64,000 nucleotides of DNA from Colius striatus. Taxonomy: Eukaryota > Chordata > Aves > Coliiformes > Coliidae. Where the stretch lies: NCBI RefSeq assembly GCF_028858725.1, contig NC_084790.1, forward strand, positions 28,685,031 to 28,749,030. The letters run 5' to 3'. Shown piece after piece: positions 1-13,393 of this stretch (position 1 is its first letter; every line of letters begins with the position of its first letter). A program made the translations under genes and the position numbers. The notes under the pieces were generated by a model that did no database searches, was not told the origin of the DNA, and saw only the letters and a program-made list of their open reading frames with translations.

Positions 1-1067
1 TGTGAGGCTTCTCCAGAAACAGAGTTCTGGAGAGAATGATACATTGTGAAAATTTCTCTTTCAGTTCTGGAAGAAAGCAGTCCCTGTAACAGTGGATGTG
101 TCAGAAATAATACTCACCAGCTATGGCACCCTTCACATTTTCTACAGGAAACTTTTCCACTCTCTTACACTTTCTCATCCTGCCCTTATAATACCTGTGT
201 CAACTGATAATAAGGAATAGAGAAATAATTAGCATTTCAGCTTCCTGACAATTTTAAGACAACGAATGAACAGAGAAATTGAGAGCACAGGAAAATGGCA
301 GACAAATGAATGAATCTCTAAAGTTATTGAGTCTAGACTTTTTCTGTAACAGATATCACAACGTAGAATCTCTTTCAAAAATGTACTAAATTCTGTAATA
401 AATTTTGGTGACACTCTTTGTTCCTGTTACTTCCTCTTCCTATTCATGCCTAGAACATCTCTGGCTACATCTCTCCAGCCCACCACTTCCCATTCCAGAG
501 AGTGCCCCAAGCAGACCAGCTGTGAGCAGCACTTTTCTACCCCATTGAAAATGCCATTGTTTGCCATTTTCACTGCTAAATGACACATACAAATGGCCTC
601 CTGTCTCCTGTTCTCTGTCTCTGCAACCTTGATCTCCACTCTCAGCTCATTCTGAAGGTGAGCTGTCCCATAACTAGTTACTTTCTCTTTGGAGTCACAG
701 ACTGAGCTTTTTAAAAAATGTGCTTAGTCTGTAGAAACAACTATGAAAATCATTTTTATCTGTCCTCTGCTTAGAGATTGTTAATGCTATCTCTTGTGGT
801 TAACAATTCAATTTTTTTGTTTTTTTATCTAGACAAGCTCCAAAAAGATTAGTTCTCTCTTCTGACATTAGAACTAGTAGCTCTTCTGCAATGTGATGGG
901 TTTGCTGTTGGACTCCACAGACTCCACACAAAACTGAAAGTCCTCAAGTTGACTAAAAATTCTTGTGATGCTTACAGATCACACAGCTTTCAGATAACAT
1001 GAATTAGCACAAGCTTGGTAGTAATATTTATGGCATGCTGTAATATTGCTTGACAAAATATTCCATG
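1..1067. other. intergenic, nothing recognised
   Basis: AT-rich spacer with only short chance open frames (about 60-70 codons). I see no repeat, RNA gene or exon that I can support. Confidence 0.6.
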
Positions 1068-1262
1068 AGGACAGTGGAGAAGGAGCAGAGCTCACCCAGA
1101 GAAGTTGCACAATGCCTGTCCTTAGAGAGTTTCAAGCCCCAGCTGGACAATGCCCTGAGTGATTCTGTGTAACCGTAGATGCTGACCCTGCGTTGAGCAG
1201 AAGGATGGATGAGAGACCTCCTGAGGTCCCTTCCAAATGGAATTATATTGCAATTATGTGAT
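1068..1262 (+). mobile_element. CR1 LINE, 3' end fragment
   Basis: This matches the last part of the CR1 second ORF and its 3'UTR in a decayed form. It shows a remnant of the segment that in CR1 encodes the final 'SPSLEVFK' residues, then the tail text 'gaggtcccttccaa', then a degenerate end near 1262. It is short, diverged and 5'-truncated, as is usual for avian CR1. It cannot encode anything. Subfamily is not assignable by eye. Confidence 0.7.
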
Positions 1263-2493
1263 CAGATATAAAAATAACCAGAGAGGTTGCCACAATTACA
1301 AGGCTACATAAAGAATCAGACATTACTTTAGATCCCCTCTCCCTGTCAGGCTGGTGAGATGTTTAGAGATGCCTTACATCATGCCCTGATGGACACATTT
1401 TAAAGGTGCCATTCAGATAAGAAGTAAATCAGTTTGTATGGCATAATCATTCTGTTATGAACATAGACACAGTCTGCTTGTGAATATTTCCTTCCAGAAG
1501 AAAAGACTTGTGAGTTATTACCTGGAGGAGGAAATACAGGCCACTGAATGTAAGAAATAGAGAAACTCAGAAGTCCTCTCCAGGCAGGAGGTGAACTGCT
1601 GTGGTAAACACAGCCTGAACACTTCAGTTATTTTCAGAATCCAATTAATGGCAAAATACATTGCAATCCAATCACAAAGAGATACAGAATTACACTAAGG
1701 TGACTATTTCTGGATAAGGGAGTCTCTGGGCTCATAAATAGAATGAAGCATTTTAAAGTTACCATGGTTACCCTTGAATTTAATCCATAGTTATTATCCA
1801 AGTAAAATCCCGGGCCTGCAAACCACTCTGAGATAAGAATAATGAGTCCTTCATTGGTTGGGTAGATATACAGCACTCTACCTATCAGGTTGTGCGACTT
1901 CCACATGGGATGAATTTGAGCTATGCAGCTTGCAGCTGAGTATCTGTCATTCTCAGGTGGCTGAAAAGCAGAGACTTCAAGTTGTTTTGCTGAAGATGAG
2001 ACTATGGGATAGACTGAAAATACCATTGAGCCCAGATGATGCAGAATCAAGATGCCAGACAAGAATGTCGCTATAAAAAAGTACCATAGGCCAAACCACC
2101 CAGTACTTTCCCCCAGCCCCATATTTACATTCAGATTAAATGAGAATTATGAGGATTATGAGGGGTGCACCTGTGACAAATGTGGCACTGGCTTTACATG
2201 CAGACATGACCAAATGTAGATGAACAGTTAGTTTCTCAATAGCTTCTGTTAGGTCAAATAAAGGTAGACTTCTACATTCTGTACTGATATACAGACCCAT
2301 ACTAAATCAAAAGTGCCAGACATCAAGTGGATAAATTGAGTCAGTATTTACACTACGTCTAAAATAAGGTGGGAAAGTATCAAATTAAATTAACATATAA
2401 CATTTTAATCATATAAAAGGTATTGAAACAACTCAACAATATTCAATGGAAGCTCTTCAATATAATCTTTGCATCCTGTCTTGGTGCAATGTC
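1263..2493. other. intergenic, nothing recognised
   Basis: AT-rich DNA. A 162-codon minus-strand open frame (1634-2122) lies here but has no recognisable domain and overlaps an open frame on the other strand, so I treat it as chance. Confidence 0.5.
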
Positions 2494-3272
2494 TCACAGA
2501 ATCACAGAAAGGGTATCTTCAAGGACAACCTCTGTGGGCAATCTGTGCCAGTGCTCTGTCATCCTCATTGTGAAAAAATGTTTCCTGATGCTCAGAGAGA
2601 GCCTCCTGTGTTTCAGTGTGTGCCCACTGCCTCTGATCCTGTCATTGCGTATCACTGAAAAAGGCCTGTCTCCATCTTCTTGGCACCCTCCCTATAGGTA
2701 TTTATTTATATCTATTGATTAGATCCCCGTGCACCTTCTCTTTTCTAAGCTGAACAGCCCCAGATCTTTCAGCCTATTATCCTGGGATTGATGCTCTAGT
2801 CCCTCCATCATCTCGGTGGTCTTTTGTAGGACTGTCTCCAGTGTGTCCAAGTTCCTCTTGCACTGGAGAGCCTAGAACTGGACCCACCACTCTAGGTGCA
2901 GGCTCACCAGTGCTGAGTAGAGGTAACATTGCTGGATCATGTTTAACTTGAACCCAAGCCTTTTTCTGCCAAGCTGCTCTTAAGCCAGGATACCCCCCCC
3001 CCCGTGCTGGTGCCTGGGGTGGTTCATCTCCAGGTGCAGGACTTTGCACTTCCCCTTGTTGAACTTTGTAATGTTGGTCAAACGTCTGTCCTTTTCTCCT
3101 GCCTGTCAAGGTCCCTCTGGATGGCAGCACAATCCTCTGGTGTATCAGCTCCTCCTTCCAATTGAGTGTCATCAGCAGTTTTTTGAGGGTGCACTCTGCC
3201 CCCTTGTCCACCTCATTAATGAAGATAGTAAAGAGTATAATACTACAGAACAATACTATAAATAAGCATGAC
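2494..3272 (-). mobile_element. CR1 LINE fragment (old copy)
   Basis: On the minus strand this reads as the C-terminal part of the CR1 reverse-transcriptase ORF followed by the 3'UTR. Antisense CR1 landmarks are 'gaacagccccag' near 2752, 'gtgctgagtagaggtaac' near 2912 and 'gagggtgcactctgcccc' near 3185. The frame is broken many times, and an 11-base C run (2993-3003) sits inside. It has no intact coding capacity and is more diverged than the copies at 53.4 and 63.1 kb, so it is an older insertion. Confidence 0.85.
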
Positions 3273-6200
3273 CAAATGTAACCCTTCAAATCTCAGCTTT
3301 GCTTATTCACTAACAATCACCAGCCATTCTTTACTCCAGTAAAGGCATTGAGCCAAAAGTTTTCAGTATCAATTCTGCTGTGTCAGTATTTTATCAAAAG
3401 ATCAGCTTGATCAATTTGAAATGCTTTTTAAAGTATTTCAGGAGTGAGTTCAGCCACCAAATGCTTTCTGTGAAGAAAATAATGTAAGTGCACTAGGTTA
3501 GACAACACAAAGCAAAACATGCTGCTTTAAGGGACGGGATCATTTTACAGCTATGTCACTGACATTACTACAATAGAGCATGAGCACAGTGCCAGAACTG
3601 CACTCTTAACAATGAACTGCATTACTGATGAAAGTACAGAGAGGAATGAAGAAGACTACTTCTTTTAAGAAATAAACAGATAAAGTTTTTTCAATATGAT
3701 ATTAACATCTCAGTCTTCATATTATTTTTAATACTTCTGCATTTTAATGTCAATAGAGAGCACACCAGATAAAACTGCTTCTTTTCAACAGATGGAGGGC
3801 AGATTTAAAACCAGAACAGGAACAAGGAAAAATCAGATAATATTAAAAAATATGACAAGGTCCTTACTGAGAAGCTAGCTCAGTATTAAATCATGAGGTA
3901 GACTGTTCAGGAATATATATGGCATTCCAGGGTCCTGAAATAAATAAATGGTTGGTCATGGAAACAGTTGGTGCCCTGGGGATGAAAGATAAATGATTAA
4001 AAAGTTGGTTTAAAGGAGAGAAATAGAATAGCAGCAGAAAGAACTATTGTGATTAACCATCTGGACCACTTATATTACACTATAGGACTTGACAGAATTC
4101 ATGTCATGTTCACATTCATAACTAGTCTCCTGGATACCAGATGCTTGGAACTTGAACACCAGATGCTGGGACTGAGTTTGGTTAGCTGCAAGAGAGAATG
4201 GCATTACCAGTCACATAGGGAGAGGTAAGCAGGGCTTCTTCCCCTACTCCTCCAGGATTCCTTCCATTTCCTGTCATGAGCACGACAGGACAGCCTGGTG
4301 GAAAGTTACCTTCACTTTCCTTCAGCACTTGCTAAGTTCTGGTAGGCATAGTGAATTTGGCAATCCCACTACAGCACTACTTTGGTCAGCTGTACTGCAA
4401 GTTTTCTGTTTCCATTAGGCACTAAAAGAGTAGATGGTGAGCTTGTCTGTATGTCCCAGGTCTGTCAGTAGCTGAACCCTCTGAGATACATCAGCCCACA
4501 GTAATACCACAGTAATATTTAAAAAGAATACACTTCAGCTTCTTAGATGCCAGCATCTTCCTTGACATTCTTCTTGACACTCTCCTGACCAATGTTTAGA
4601 CAGAGAATTGACTTATCAAAGTGGCTTAATCCAGCATCACTTTGTCAACTAGAGATACAACACTGGGAAATGACAAGGTGCAGCACCAACAATTCTGCTT
4701 GGCTGACGCTTCCCCTGCGCTATGTACCCAGCAGCTCTTCCAGTTCTAGATACCACAAGTCAGGCTTGCGTTAAGTAGTGAAAGGCCAGTAGCCATACCA
4801 TATGTACTTTCAGTACATAGTTGTGCACAAGTACATTCTGATGGCTAGTAGTCAGCTGGGTTTTCACTCAGGCCATAGGAATTTTTTAATTTCTCTCACT
4901 TTTTAATCAAAATATTATGAACACAAAGTCAAATGCCAAACAGAAGCTATTGAATCAACTTTATTTACTGTATCAGTCAAACTTGTAGTCTTTGTCAGAC
5001 AGTTGTATAAGGTTACCATGTGCCAGAGAACAGTTTATTTCTCTTTACCTTGAAGTGATTGTAAGTCAAGACAGCTCTAGAAATGTGTAAAGTGCTCAAC
5101 TATTAATTAGAATCCAGATCTTAAATCCTTCACCAGGCACAATTTTTTTAAGCTGTGCACCACTTTTCAAAGACAGAAAATGGAGTGAAGAAGGATGATA
5201 TGCATTCCTTTACAAATCAAGTCACTTTGTAGGTGTTTAACTTCAGACTGTCATTGTTATCTCAACTGTTTATTTTGCTTGAGAAAATTGCTTTTCGGTC
5301 TTTTTAGCTCTTCCAATGTCAGTCTCTTAGCAGAAGAGCTTGTCCTCCTCTGCATAGTCCTTCAAGGAGAGGCTGGGGGCAGCCTTGCCCATTGCCTTTG
5401 GCAACTCTCTACTGCCTCAGCTCTCTACGCTGCCAGTGTCTTCTTTGGTAACAGCTCTGGAATCAAGAAAAGAGCCCTTGGACACAGAAAAATCTAAAAT
5501 TAAAACCGCTTTTAATTGCCAGCTTGTGTCTCTATGGCTCTGCCTTTGTTTTTTAAAATATAAATTGTCATTAAAACTATTCACTTACAAAACCACAGAA
5601 TTAAAGGGAAGCAGAGCTTCATAGAGTCCACAGCTGGATTGAAAATTCTGCAGTTAGCCTCTTAGTGGAGATTAGTAATTATTTTTCATGACAAACTTGA
5701 TGTTAACTACACTACCTTTTATGAAACTCACTTGTTCTTGTTTCTCATGCGTAGTCGCTGACCCAAGATGGGTTTCCACTAGAAAGACTAGAAATTAATT
5801 TAACAAGATGTTTTTGAGATTTAAGACTTTGAAAGGAAGCATATTTTTCTTTTGTGAGAAAATCTAATGTTTTTAAAGTTGTTTTTATAAAGGCTTTACA
5901 GTTTTCAAATGTATTTTCAGAAAAATAACACTCTGAATAACTTTTCAATTCTGAAATAATCCGCTGTTGCTACTGGAGAGGGTTCTGCTTTGAGTATATA
6001 TTTTTGCAAATGAAGGAAAGTCTGTGATGTGATAGAGTGCTCACAAAGACAGAACACTTGTCAGAAGCACTAGCTATGAATGAATGAGTGGGGCTAAAGG
6101 AGGAAATTTAACATTGTTAACATCAAACACTTAATTTCAATCTTTCCTAGTACTTATCAAATATTGATTCACGGTTCTGAAGCTGTTCATGTTCATTTTC

Positions 6201-9200
6201 ACCTTAAACTTTCTCACAAAGGCTGGAGTTTGTTTGTTTGTTGTGTTTTAGGTTTTTTTTTAATTTCCCCTAAGCCATGTAAATTTTTTTTTTATAGTTC
6301 TGAATAATCATCTCTGAGCACTCACCAGCATTTAGATTTGCTTCTAGAAAAGCTCTACATTATAGCAGAGTAAACATGCTGAGTTAGAAAAAGGCAACAC
6401 CAGGAGGACAACCATGAACAAAGCTCTTTTTAAGTGGCACCAAGAACAAACTGAGAAAGTTTCCACCAAATGTCACTTGAAATGCATCATAAACTTGTTA
6501 GTAGCAAATAATCATTGCTGTCTGCAGAAGTGACTACACTCTGGTTTGTAATGTGCAGCTGCCTAGACATACAATGATCATCTGCCTGCGATCTTCCATC
6601 TCCTGAATCTGGTTTAAATACTTCCGTTGCAGCTGTTCAAGAGGTGGAAGTGCTAGTTTTAAGAACTAATCACAGTTACCCTTGATAAAAAATTATGCAG
6701 CTAAAAATAAGCCAGTAAACTGAAGGAAGCAAGCATATTTTACTTTTATGGCTATGTTATCATATAACAATGAAAGAGTGATTGTAGTCTTTGAGTCTCA
6801 GATCAAAAGTCCATTTCACCCAGCACTGCCTTGGACAGCAGCAAAGCAGGTGTGTATGACAGACAAGACAGTTATAAGAAGCACATATCTGACTTTGTAC
6901 ATATTTGGCAGGTGCTGGGTGGAGTAACTGCCTCTCCAGGGCCAGAACTGGATTGCTATTAATTGATGCAAAACATGGCATAACTAAACCTGTCTGATAA
7001 ATCCAGGAAGAACTTTGTCATTATGAAGTTTGGGTGGGTTTTCTAATTAGGTTTTTGGGTTGGGCTGGGTTTGGGGAAGGGGGAAAGTTTTTAAAAATGC
7101 ATCCTGTCTTTCTGTGACACACTCTGATTGCTGCATCCCAAGCTTAATCAAAGTGGCACAATAGAATTCTGCACACATACACACCCAAGTGTCTTTAAGG
7201 AAGCAGCTCTGTTCACTAGTTTAAAAGAATCTTTTACCCTTTTCCTCTAAATTTAATCTTTTACTGCCAGGTTCTTTGGTTGTTATTATGAGAAATAGCC
7301 AGGAAAAAGAGACAAGTATTAGATGAAGGATAATGGATTGAAGCTTACTGTCTTCAAAATGAATGGGTGATGAGTTGTTGATGAACAGAGTCATGATTCT
7401 TTCCTGCAGTGTAAAACATAGCTTTAAGTGAGTTCCAGATACACTATAGAGTCATTTGAAAGAGGAAAAAAAAATCAATGATGATACAATTTGTGGTAGA
7501 ACACATAGTGCAATGCCTGGAAAAAAAATGAAGAACTGTTAGGCAATCAAATTCTGACCGTCTTTTTATGTAGTGAGGAATGCATAACTCATTATAGTTA
7601 AAGGGAAATTTTGATTTTTTGTTCTAACCTTATGAAGGTAACAAAAAAATCAAAATTAATGCCAAATTCATTACTTCTGTGTTTTCTTGATATGAGTCCT
7701 GAAACATTCTGAAGGATATGTTATGGACTTTAATACAGGATTAAGGGGTCTCTGAGTTGTACCAGTTTCATGTATTCTCTAGGTATGGATGGGTACATTG
7801 GCTGATTTTCCCTTTATATATTTCCCAAACACAAATATGCATATTTATATCTGACCCAAACTGTTCCCTTTTATGACTACTTTTACAGATCCTGTGTTCC
7901 AGGTCTAGGTGCAGAAATTTCTGGGATATTTAATGGTTTTACAATGTAATCACAAACTTCTTGTGAGACAATGTGCCCAGATCACCAAAACTGCCAGGAT
8001 GGTTGGTTTAGTACTTAATCTAGAGTGAAATTTCCTTGATTGAATATTTTTACTTTCACTACACTGAGGAAAAAAAAATTAAAATCCAGATATTTTAATA
8101 TAGGGTGACAGAATTGATTGGTATCAAACTCCTATCTTCTAATCCCACTTTTCAGTAATTGGTAAACTAGCAACAATCGATCCTCTGTTCTTGCATTTTA
8201 GTCAAATTAGATTTAAACTCAGCTTTATAGCTAAAGTTAAGTTAGGCTTAAGCTTTTCAAGTATAAGGTAGTCTTGCAGGTTCTCACTAAATTGCTAAGA
8301 ATAATTGAACGCATGGCCTATAACAGAAAAACTGTCATTTGTGGTTTTAATTAAATGAATTCTCATGAATTTAAACTAAGCAGACTATGTTTATTTAATT
8401 GACTTGAATAGAAAGGTTCATCTCTCAAACCATTACTTGGAACAGCATTTAACAGATTGTCGTCTGTGCAACCACTAGTGTGAATAAATGCCGCTTCAGA
8501 AGTGAGAGTTACTAAGATGAGTTTTCTCTAATTCCTCTTAAACAATGCAAGTATGAGAACACTGCAAATATATTTATCAGAATAACATTCACAGAGTGTC
8601 AATGTAAGTTAGGAAAAGACTCACATTGTTTTGAGTAAATTACACACAGGTACTGTTCAAACTGCTATCTGCTTCGGGTGTGATTTGGTTGGCTACTTAT
8701 CAACAAAAATCCTATTATCTTTAATTTAACTTTTCTTCTGAAGTTTGGTCATGTCTAAGTCTTTCTCTGCTGTCTCCTTTATCTGCTCTTGATTTCTTTC
8801 TCCAGAAAGAGTATGCTAATTTTTTTAACCTAGTTGACAGAACTAGCACTTCCCAGTTATTCTTAGTGAATTATCATGTTTTGCCACCATTTTCCACACT
8901 AACGCACCTGAATATGCAACGAGTCAAATACAAGCTGTAAATTCTTTTCCAAGTTTCTGAACCTTTCTGTCTGGTTCAAGTAATTTATCATAATATTCTT
9001 ACTAGAAAATTAGGCAAGTAAGTACTTATACAATGCAACACACATTTTTGCTAACGGTGTGTGCCTCTAACATTCAGACATGAATTCATGTGACAAAGCA
9101 AACCATGTGCTTCAGAGTGACCACAACAAAGGGTCTTCTTTTGAACTCAGGAAATGTTGTGTTCCCTACAATCAGATATTGTTTTGAATATTTTGGCAAT

Positions 9201-12200
9201 CCATCTGTATAACTGAAGGACTTACTGAATGTATAAGGAAGCTCAAGGTCATTTAGTAAAGCAGTTCTTACTGAGTCTGCAAAGTTTCTTCAAAAAATCG
9301 GTTGGCCATGAACATGTCTTTTGATCTATCAGTGTTCAGTATTTTGGTACCAATATTTGTGTGACTGGAGATAATAAAAAAGAAATCAAAGTGTTCTAGA
9401 GGTAAAATGCACATGTTCTTAGACAGACCAACAGGTTCTGGGTTTTGTTATGATTCACTGATTCAGATAATTGTCTATTTCTGCATTTTGGGTCTGACTT
9501 TACAATACAAACCCTAAACACCTGTAAAACGTATGGGAACTGTGGCTCCATGATTAGCAAATCATTCTTCTGTTTTACTAAAATGTAAGAATTAGCAGAT
9601 AATCAATGTTCTTGTCAGGCAGGATATATAGATGAGGTACAGCACTTTTTTCATACAGCACAAATAGGCACAATTTTTAACAGTCAGTCTGACAACTGCT
9701 TTAAATTAAACATGCTTGCTAGAGTTACCCAGATCACAGAGACAGTGTGTTTCAAGGAAACATACTTGAATTAGCAACCAGGAAGAGCATATACAAGGGA
9801 AAGGTAGCAGGCAAGCAAGCCACTGTAGCCACTTTTTTCTACTCCTTGCTATACAAGACCAAAGCAGGACTGTACCTAAACTCTTAGGCCCATGCTGTAA
9901 CTGTGGCTGTTGTTTTCAAAGTGTGTGACTGCAAAGCTGGAAATCATTAATTGTTTTGCTGACATGAAAGGAACACAGTCAGTATAGGCACCTTTTTCTT
10001 CCCTTCTACAGAAGCTCTCTTTATCATTTACCGTTGCATTTGCAGCACTGCTCACTTCACTGTATCTCAAGAATGAAACTTGCTCCATTTTTTACTTTGT
10101 TTTTTCTTTTGTAGACACATGATCAAATTTAACTGTCTTTTCTTCTACAACATTCTCCATATTACTTCCTCTGCCTAGTCTAAGGAAAAAAAAAAGCCAA
10201 TGCTTCATCTCAGTCCATAGCAAAATACCCTAGAATTTTGGTGGATCTAGAATTTCCCTTCAATTTTGATAAGCTTAACCTCAGCCGGGTACTTCACTGT
10301 ATTTATACAGAGGTTCATTGAATTCAGGGGGAGTAATCTAACTGTACAGGCCTTGCCATGATTTTCCTTCCTTTGGTATACTTTTGAACTATTTGCATAT
10401 TTTATATCATTGTGCCAAGTGTTTGGTGTCAGTCATTACTGAAGGGGAACTGCAACAGGTGAAGCAATAATCCATTCCAGAAGTGGCACGAACTTAATTT
10501 TTTTATGAAACTGTTCATAGAGCAGCTGGTGTGTAGTCCTTCCATCCAAGCTGTCCTCTGCTGCAGCACCATTAAAAAAGCCTTAACATTCAGTTTATTT
10601 CATGACAAAATAATCTTGACTGGAAATCTTCCACAGACTTGGTTTCATCAGTTATTTTTGCACAGCTCATTTTGTTTGGTAATAAAAATAAATGAAAACA
10701 AAAATCTAAAAGATTTTGAAATAAGAAGGAAAAAGAAACTCTCTTAATCCAGTCCCCAGAAAAATTAAACTGAAAATAGTGCCTACAATTCATGTCTTCC
10801 TAAGTCAATTAACGGACAGTCTTGGCCTCAAACTTCAGTTTAGTTGCCACAAAAACATCACACATTATTTCTTACAGCTATACAGCTATAATATACATTT
10901 CTCCCTTTATGGATCTGAAAATATGTTGAGATTTTCTTCATGCAGAAATACAGTTATCCCCTTTCTTCCATAAACTAATTTACTGATGAGAAGAGTAGGA
11001 AAGGTGCAAGAGGCAGAAGAATTTGCAGGAAAGGAAAGCTGTTGTTACGTGCTGTACGTTTATGCCTACGTGGTGAGTTTCTCTGTAGTGCTGTATGGTG
11101 TTTTTAGGACACATCCATGAAAGTGCTGCAGTGGCGCAGGTACCATTAATGGAAGCTGCACATTCACAAACGCTGCAAAGAAGTATGAAAGAATTTGGAG
11201 GTTTGGATGGTTTTACAACGAGTTGCATAAAAGACTTCACTCTAATTGTCAAACCATCAGCTTGCTTCACACAGCATCTTGTGTGCCTTCCTCTCATCTT
11301 GTTATTTCAACTGGTCCAAGAAACCCAGAAGCATCATCATTATGTGAGTGGCAGCTCTCTGCACTGCCCCTGCAGGAGCTGTGGCCCACAGTGTAGTTTA
11401 CAGCTTCCCTACTCCCAGTCAGAACTGGGAAGGACAACTTCAGACTGATTCTCTAGTGACAAATTAATGTCTATTCACCACATCAAGCTGCTGATTTATT
11501 AACAGTCAATCTTTGTTCTGCTGCTTTTACCTTCCTCTTAGCCATGTGGACCTGTTCAGCTCTGTCTGTTTTGCAAGCCCATTTTAGGACATTTGTATAA
11601 TCTTACTGCTGTGTAGGTCAAGACTTTACCCATTTTAGGGTTTATAAGTGAGGTCAAAGAGAGAAACAAAGGGAAAAAGAACTAAAGAAAAAGGGTAAAA
11701 GGAATAAACCTTTCCTCCCCAGCTATAATTGACTACAGAACAAAATAAGAGCAGTTTGGGTAACTACAGGGTATAAAAACCAGGCTTGTGTTTAAACCTA
11801 TTTTCCTAAAGACAGTAGGACAATTTACCTGAATGACACATGGAATCCGAATGTAACAATGGAGTTCTATATGAGTGATTACAGACTAAAAGAGGTACTC
11901 TCACAGTCAGGCTGAAGGTCCAAGCTGCAGGTGTAAAAAGATTTCCACTTGCTCACAATACAGCATTTTAGAAAGGGCAATATTTTTCTCTATTAGGCTG
12001 GTAATCTCTTGGTGTTTCTCAGCATCCTAATGCTCTTTACCACTTAAAAAAGTACATGAATAAAATTATATTTTAAAAAATGTATTTCTTGATAAATAAT
12101 TTGTTTTGACTCACAAACTTTGGACAAGTAATTGCATTTCCAGAACCAAAGTAGCAGAGCATCTCCTGTACCACAGTGGGAACAGACTGCATCTTTCTCT

Positions 12201-12217
12201 TCTCCCCTGCAGGCTTT
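3273..12217. other. 9-kb intergenic stretch
   Basis: Long AT-rich stretch upstream of NREP with no exon, RNA gene or repeat I can name. There is a mild GC rise at 5330-5480 and two opposed open frames of 105 and 117 codons at 10980-11448, none with a recognisable domain. Conserved non-coding elements may lie here but cannot be seen without an alignment. Confidence 0.5.
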
Positions 12218-13388
12218 TCACAGAATCACAGAATCACTATGTTTGGAAAAGAAATTCAAGGTCAACAAGTCCAACCACTAACGTCACGCTGCCAAGTCAT
12301 ATGCCTCGGCACCTCATGTATGCATCTTTTGAATACCTCCAGGGATGGTGACTCCACCACCCTCCTGGGCAGCCCATTCCAATGCTTAATAAAACTCTCG
12401 GTGAAAAAGTTCTTCCTAATCTCCAATATAAACCTCCCCTGGTGCAACTTGAGGCCATTTCCTTGTGCTCTATCAGTCGTTACTTTAGAGAAGAAATGGA
12501 CGCCTACCTCTTTAAACCACTTCAGGTAGTTGTAGAGTGATTGTATCTCTCCTCACTTCATCTTCTCTAGGCTAAACATCCCCAGCTCCTTCAGCTGTTC
12601 CATACAAGGCTTTTTTTCCAGACTCTTACCCGCTTTGTTGCCCATCTCTGGACACACTCCAGCACCTGTGTGTCCTTCTTGTAGTGAGGGGCCCAGAAAT
12701 GGACACAGTATTCAAGGTGTGGCCTCACCAGTGCCGAGTACAAGAGGACAATCACCTCCTTGGCCCTGCTGGTCACACTATATCTGATATATTCTTGGCC
12801 ACCTGGACACACTCCTGGCTCACGTTCAGACAGCTGTTGATTAACACCCCCAGGTCCTTTTCTGCAGGACACCTTTCCTGGAAAGGTGCCCCAAGCCAGT
12901 AGTGTTGCCTGGGGTTGTTGTGGCCCAAGTGTAGGACCTGGACTTGGCTTTGTTGAACCTCATCCAATTTTCCTCACTCCATCTATCCAGCCTGTTCAGG
13001 TCCCTCTGAAGGGTCTTCTTTCCCTCAAGCAGGTCTACATAGCCACCCAGCTTGGTGTCATCTGTGAATTTACTGAGGGTGCACTCAATTCTCTCACCCA
13101 GATCATTGACAAAGATGTTAAACAAAACAGGCCCCAGCACTGAGCCCTGGGGAACACCATTGGTGATCAGTCACCAACTGAATTTAACTCCATTCACCAC
13201 GACTCTCTGGGCTCTGCCATCCAGCCAATTTTCCACGCATTTCTGTGCAGGTCCATTCAAGACATGGGCAGCCAGTTTCTCCAGCAGGATACTGTGGGAG
13301 ATTGTGTAAAAGGTCTTACTGAAGTCCAAGAAGAGCACATCCACAGTCTTTCCCTCATCCATTAAGAGAGTCATCTTGTCATAGATCA

Positions 13389-13393
13389 GAATG
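13389..13393. repeat. left target-site duplication of solo LTR
   Basis: GAATG directly precedes the LTR start. The right-hand copy at 14494-14498 is GATTG, four of five bases the same. The CR1 sequence across the site is what would be expected from one copy of GATTG. Five bases is the duplication size of ERV-L-type integrases. Confidence 0.7.

Noticed and set aside
1634..2122. 162-codon minus-strand ORF with hydrophobic segments
   Set aside because: Hydrophobic runs are expected from AT-rich codons. No family resemblance and no promoter or splice context.
2777..3289. 170-codon minus-strand ORF
   Set aside because: Lies wholly in a decayed antisense CR1 and reads mostly out of the RT frame.
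5330..5480. Mild GC-rich patch that might be an exon or pseudogene
   Set aside because: No frame gives a recognisable protein and no matching splice sites were seen.
10980..11448. Overlapping ORFs on both strands (105 and 117 codons)
   Set aside because: No domain, no splice partners, and mutual overlap on opposite strands.
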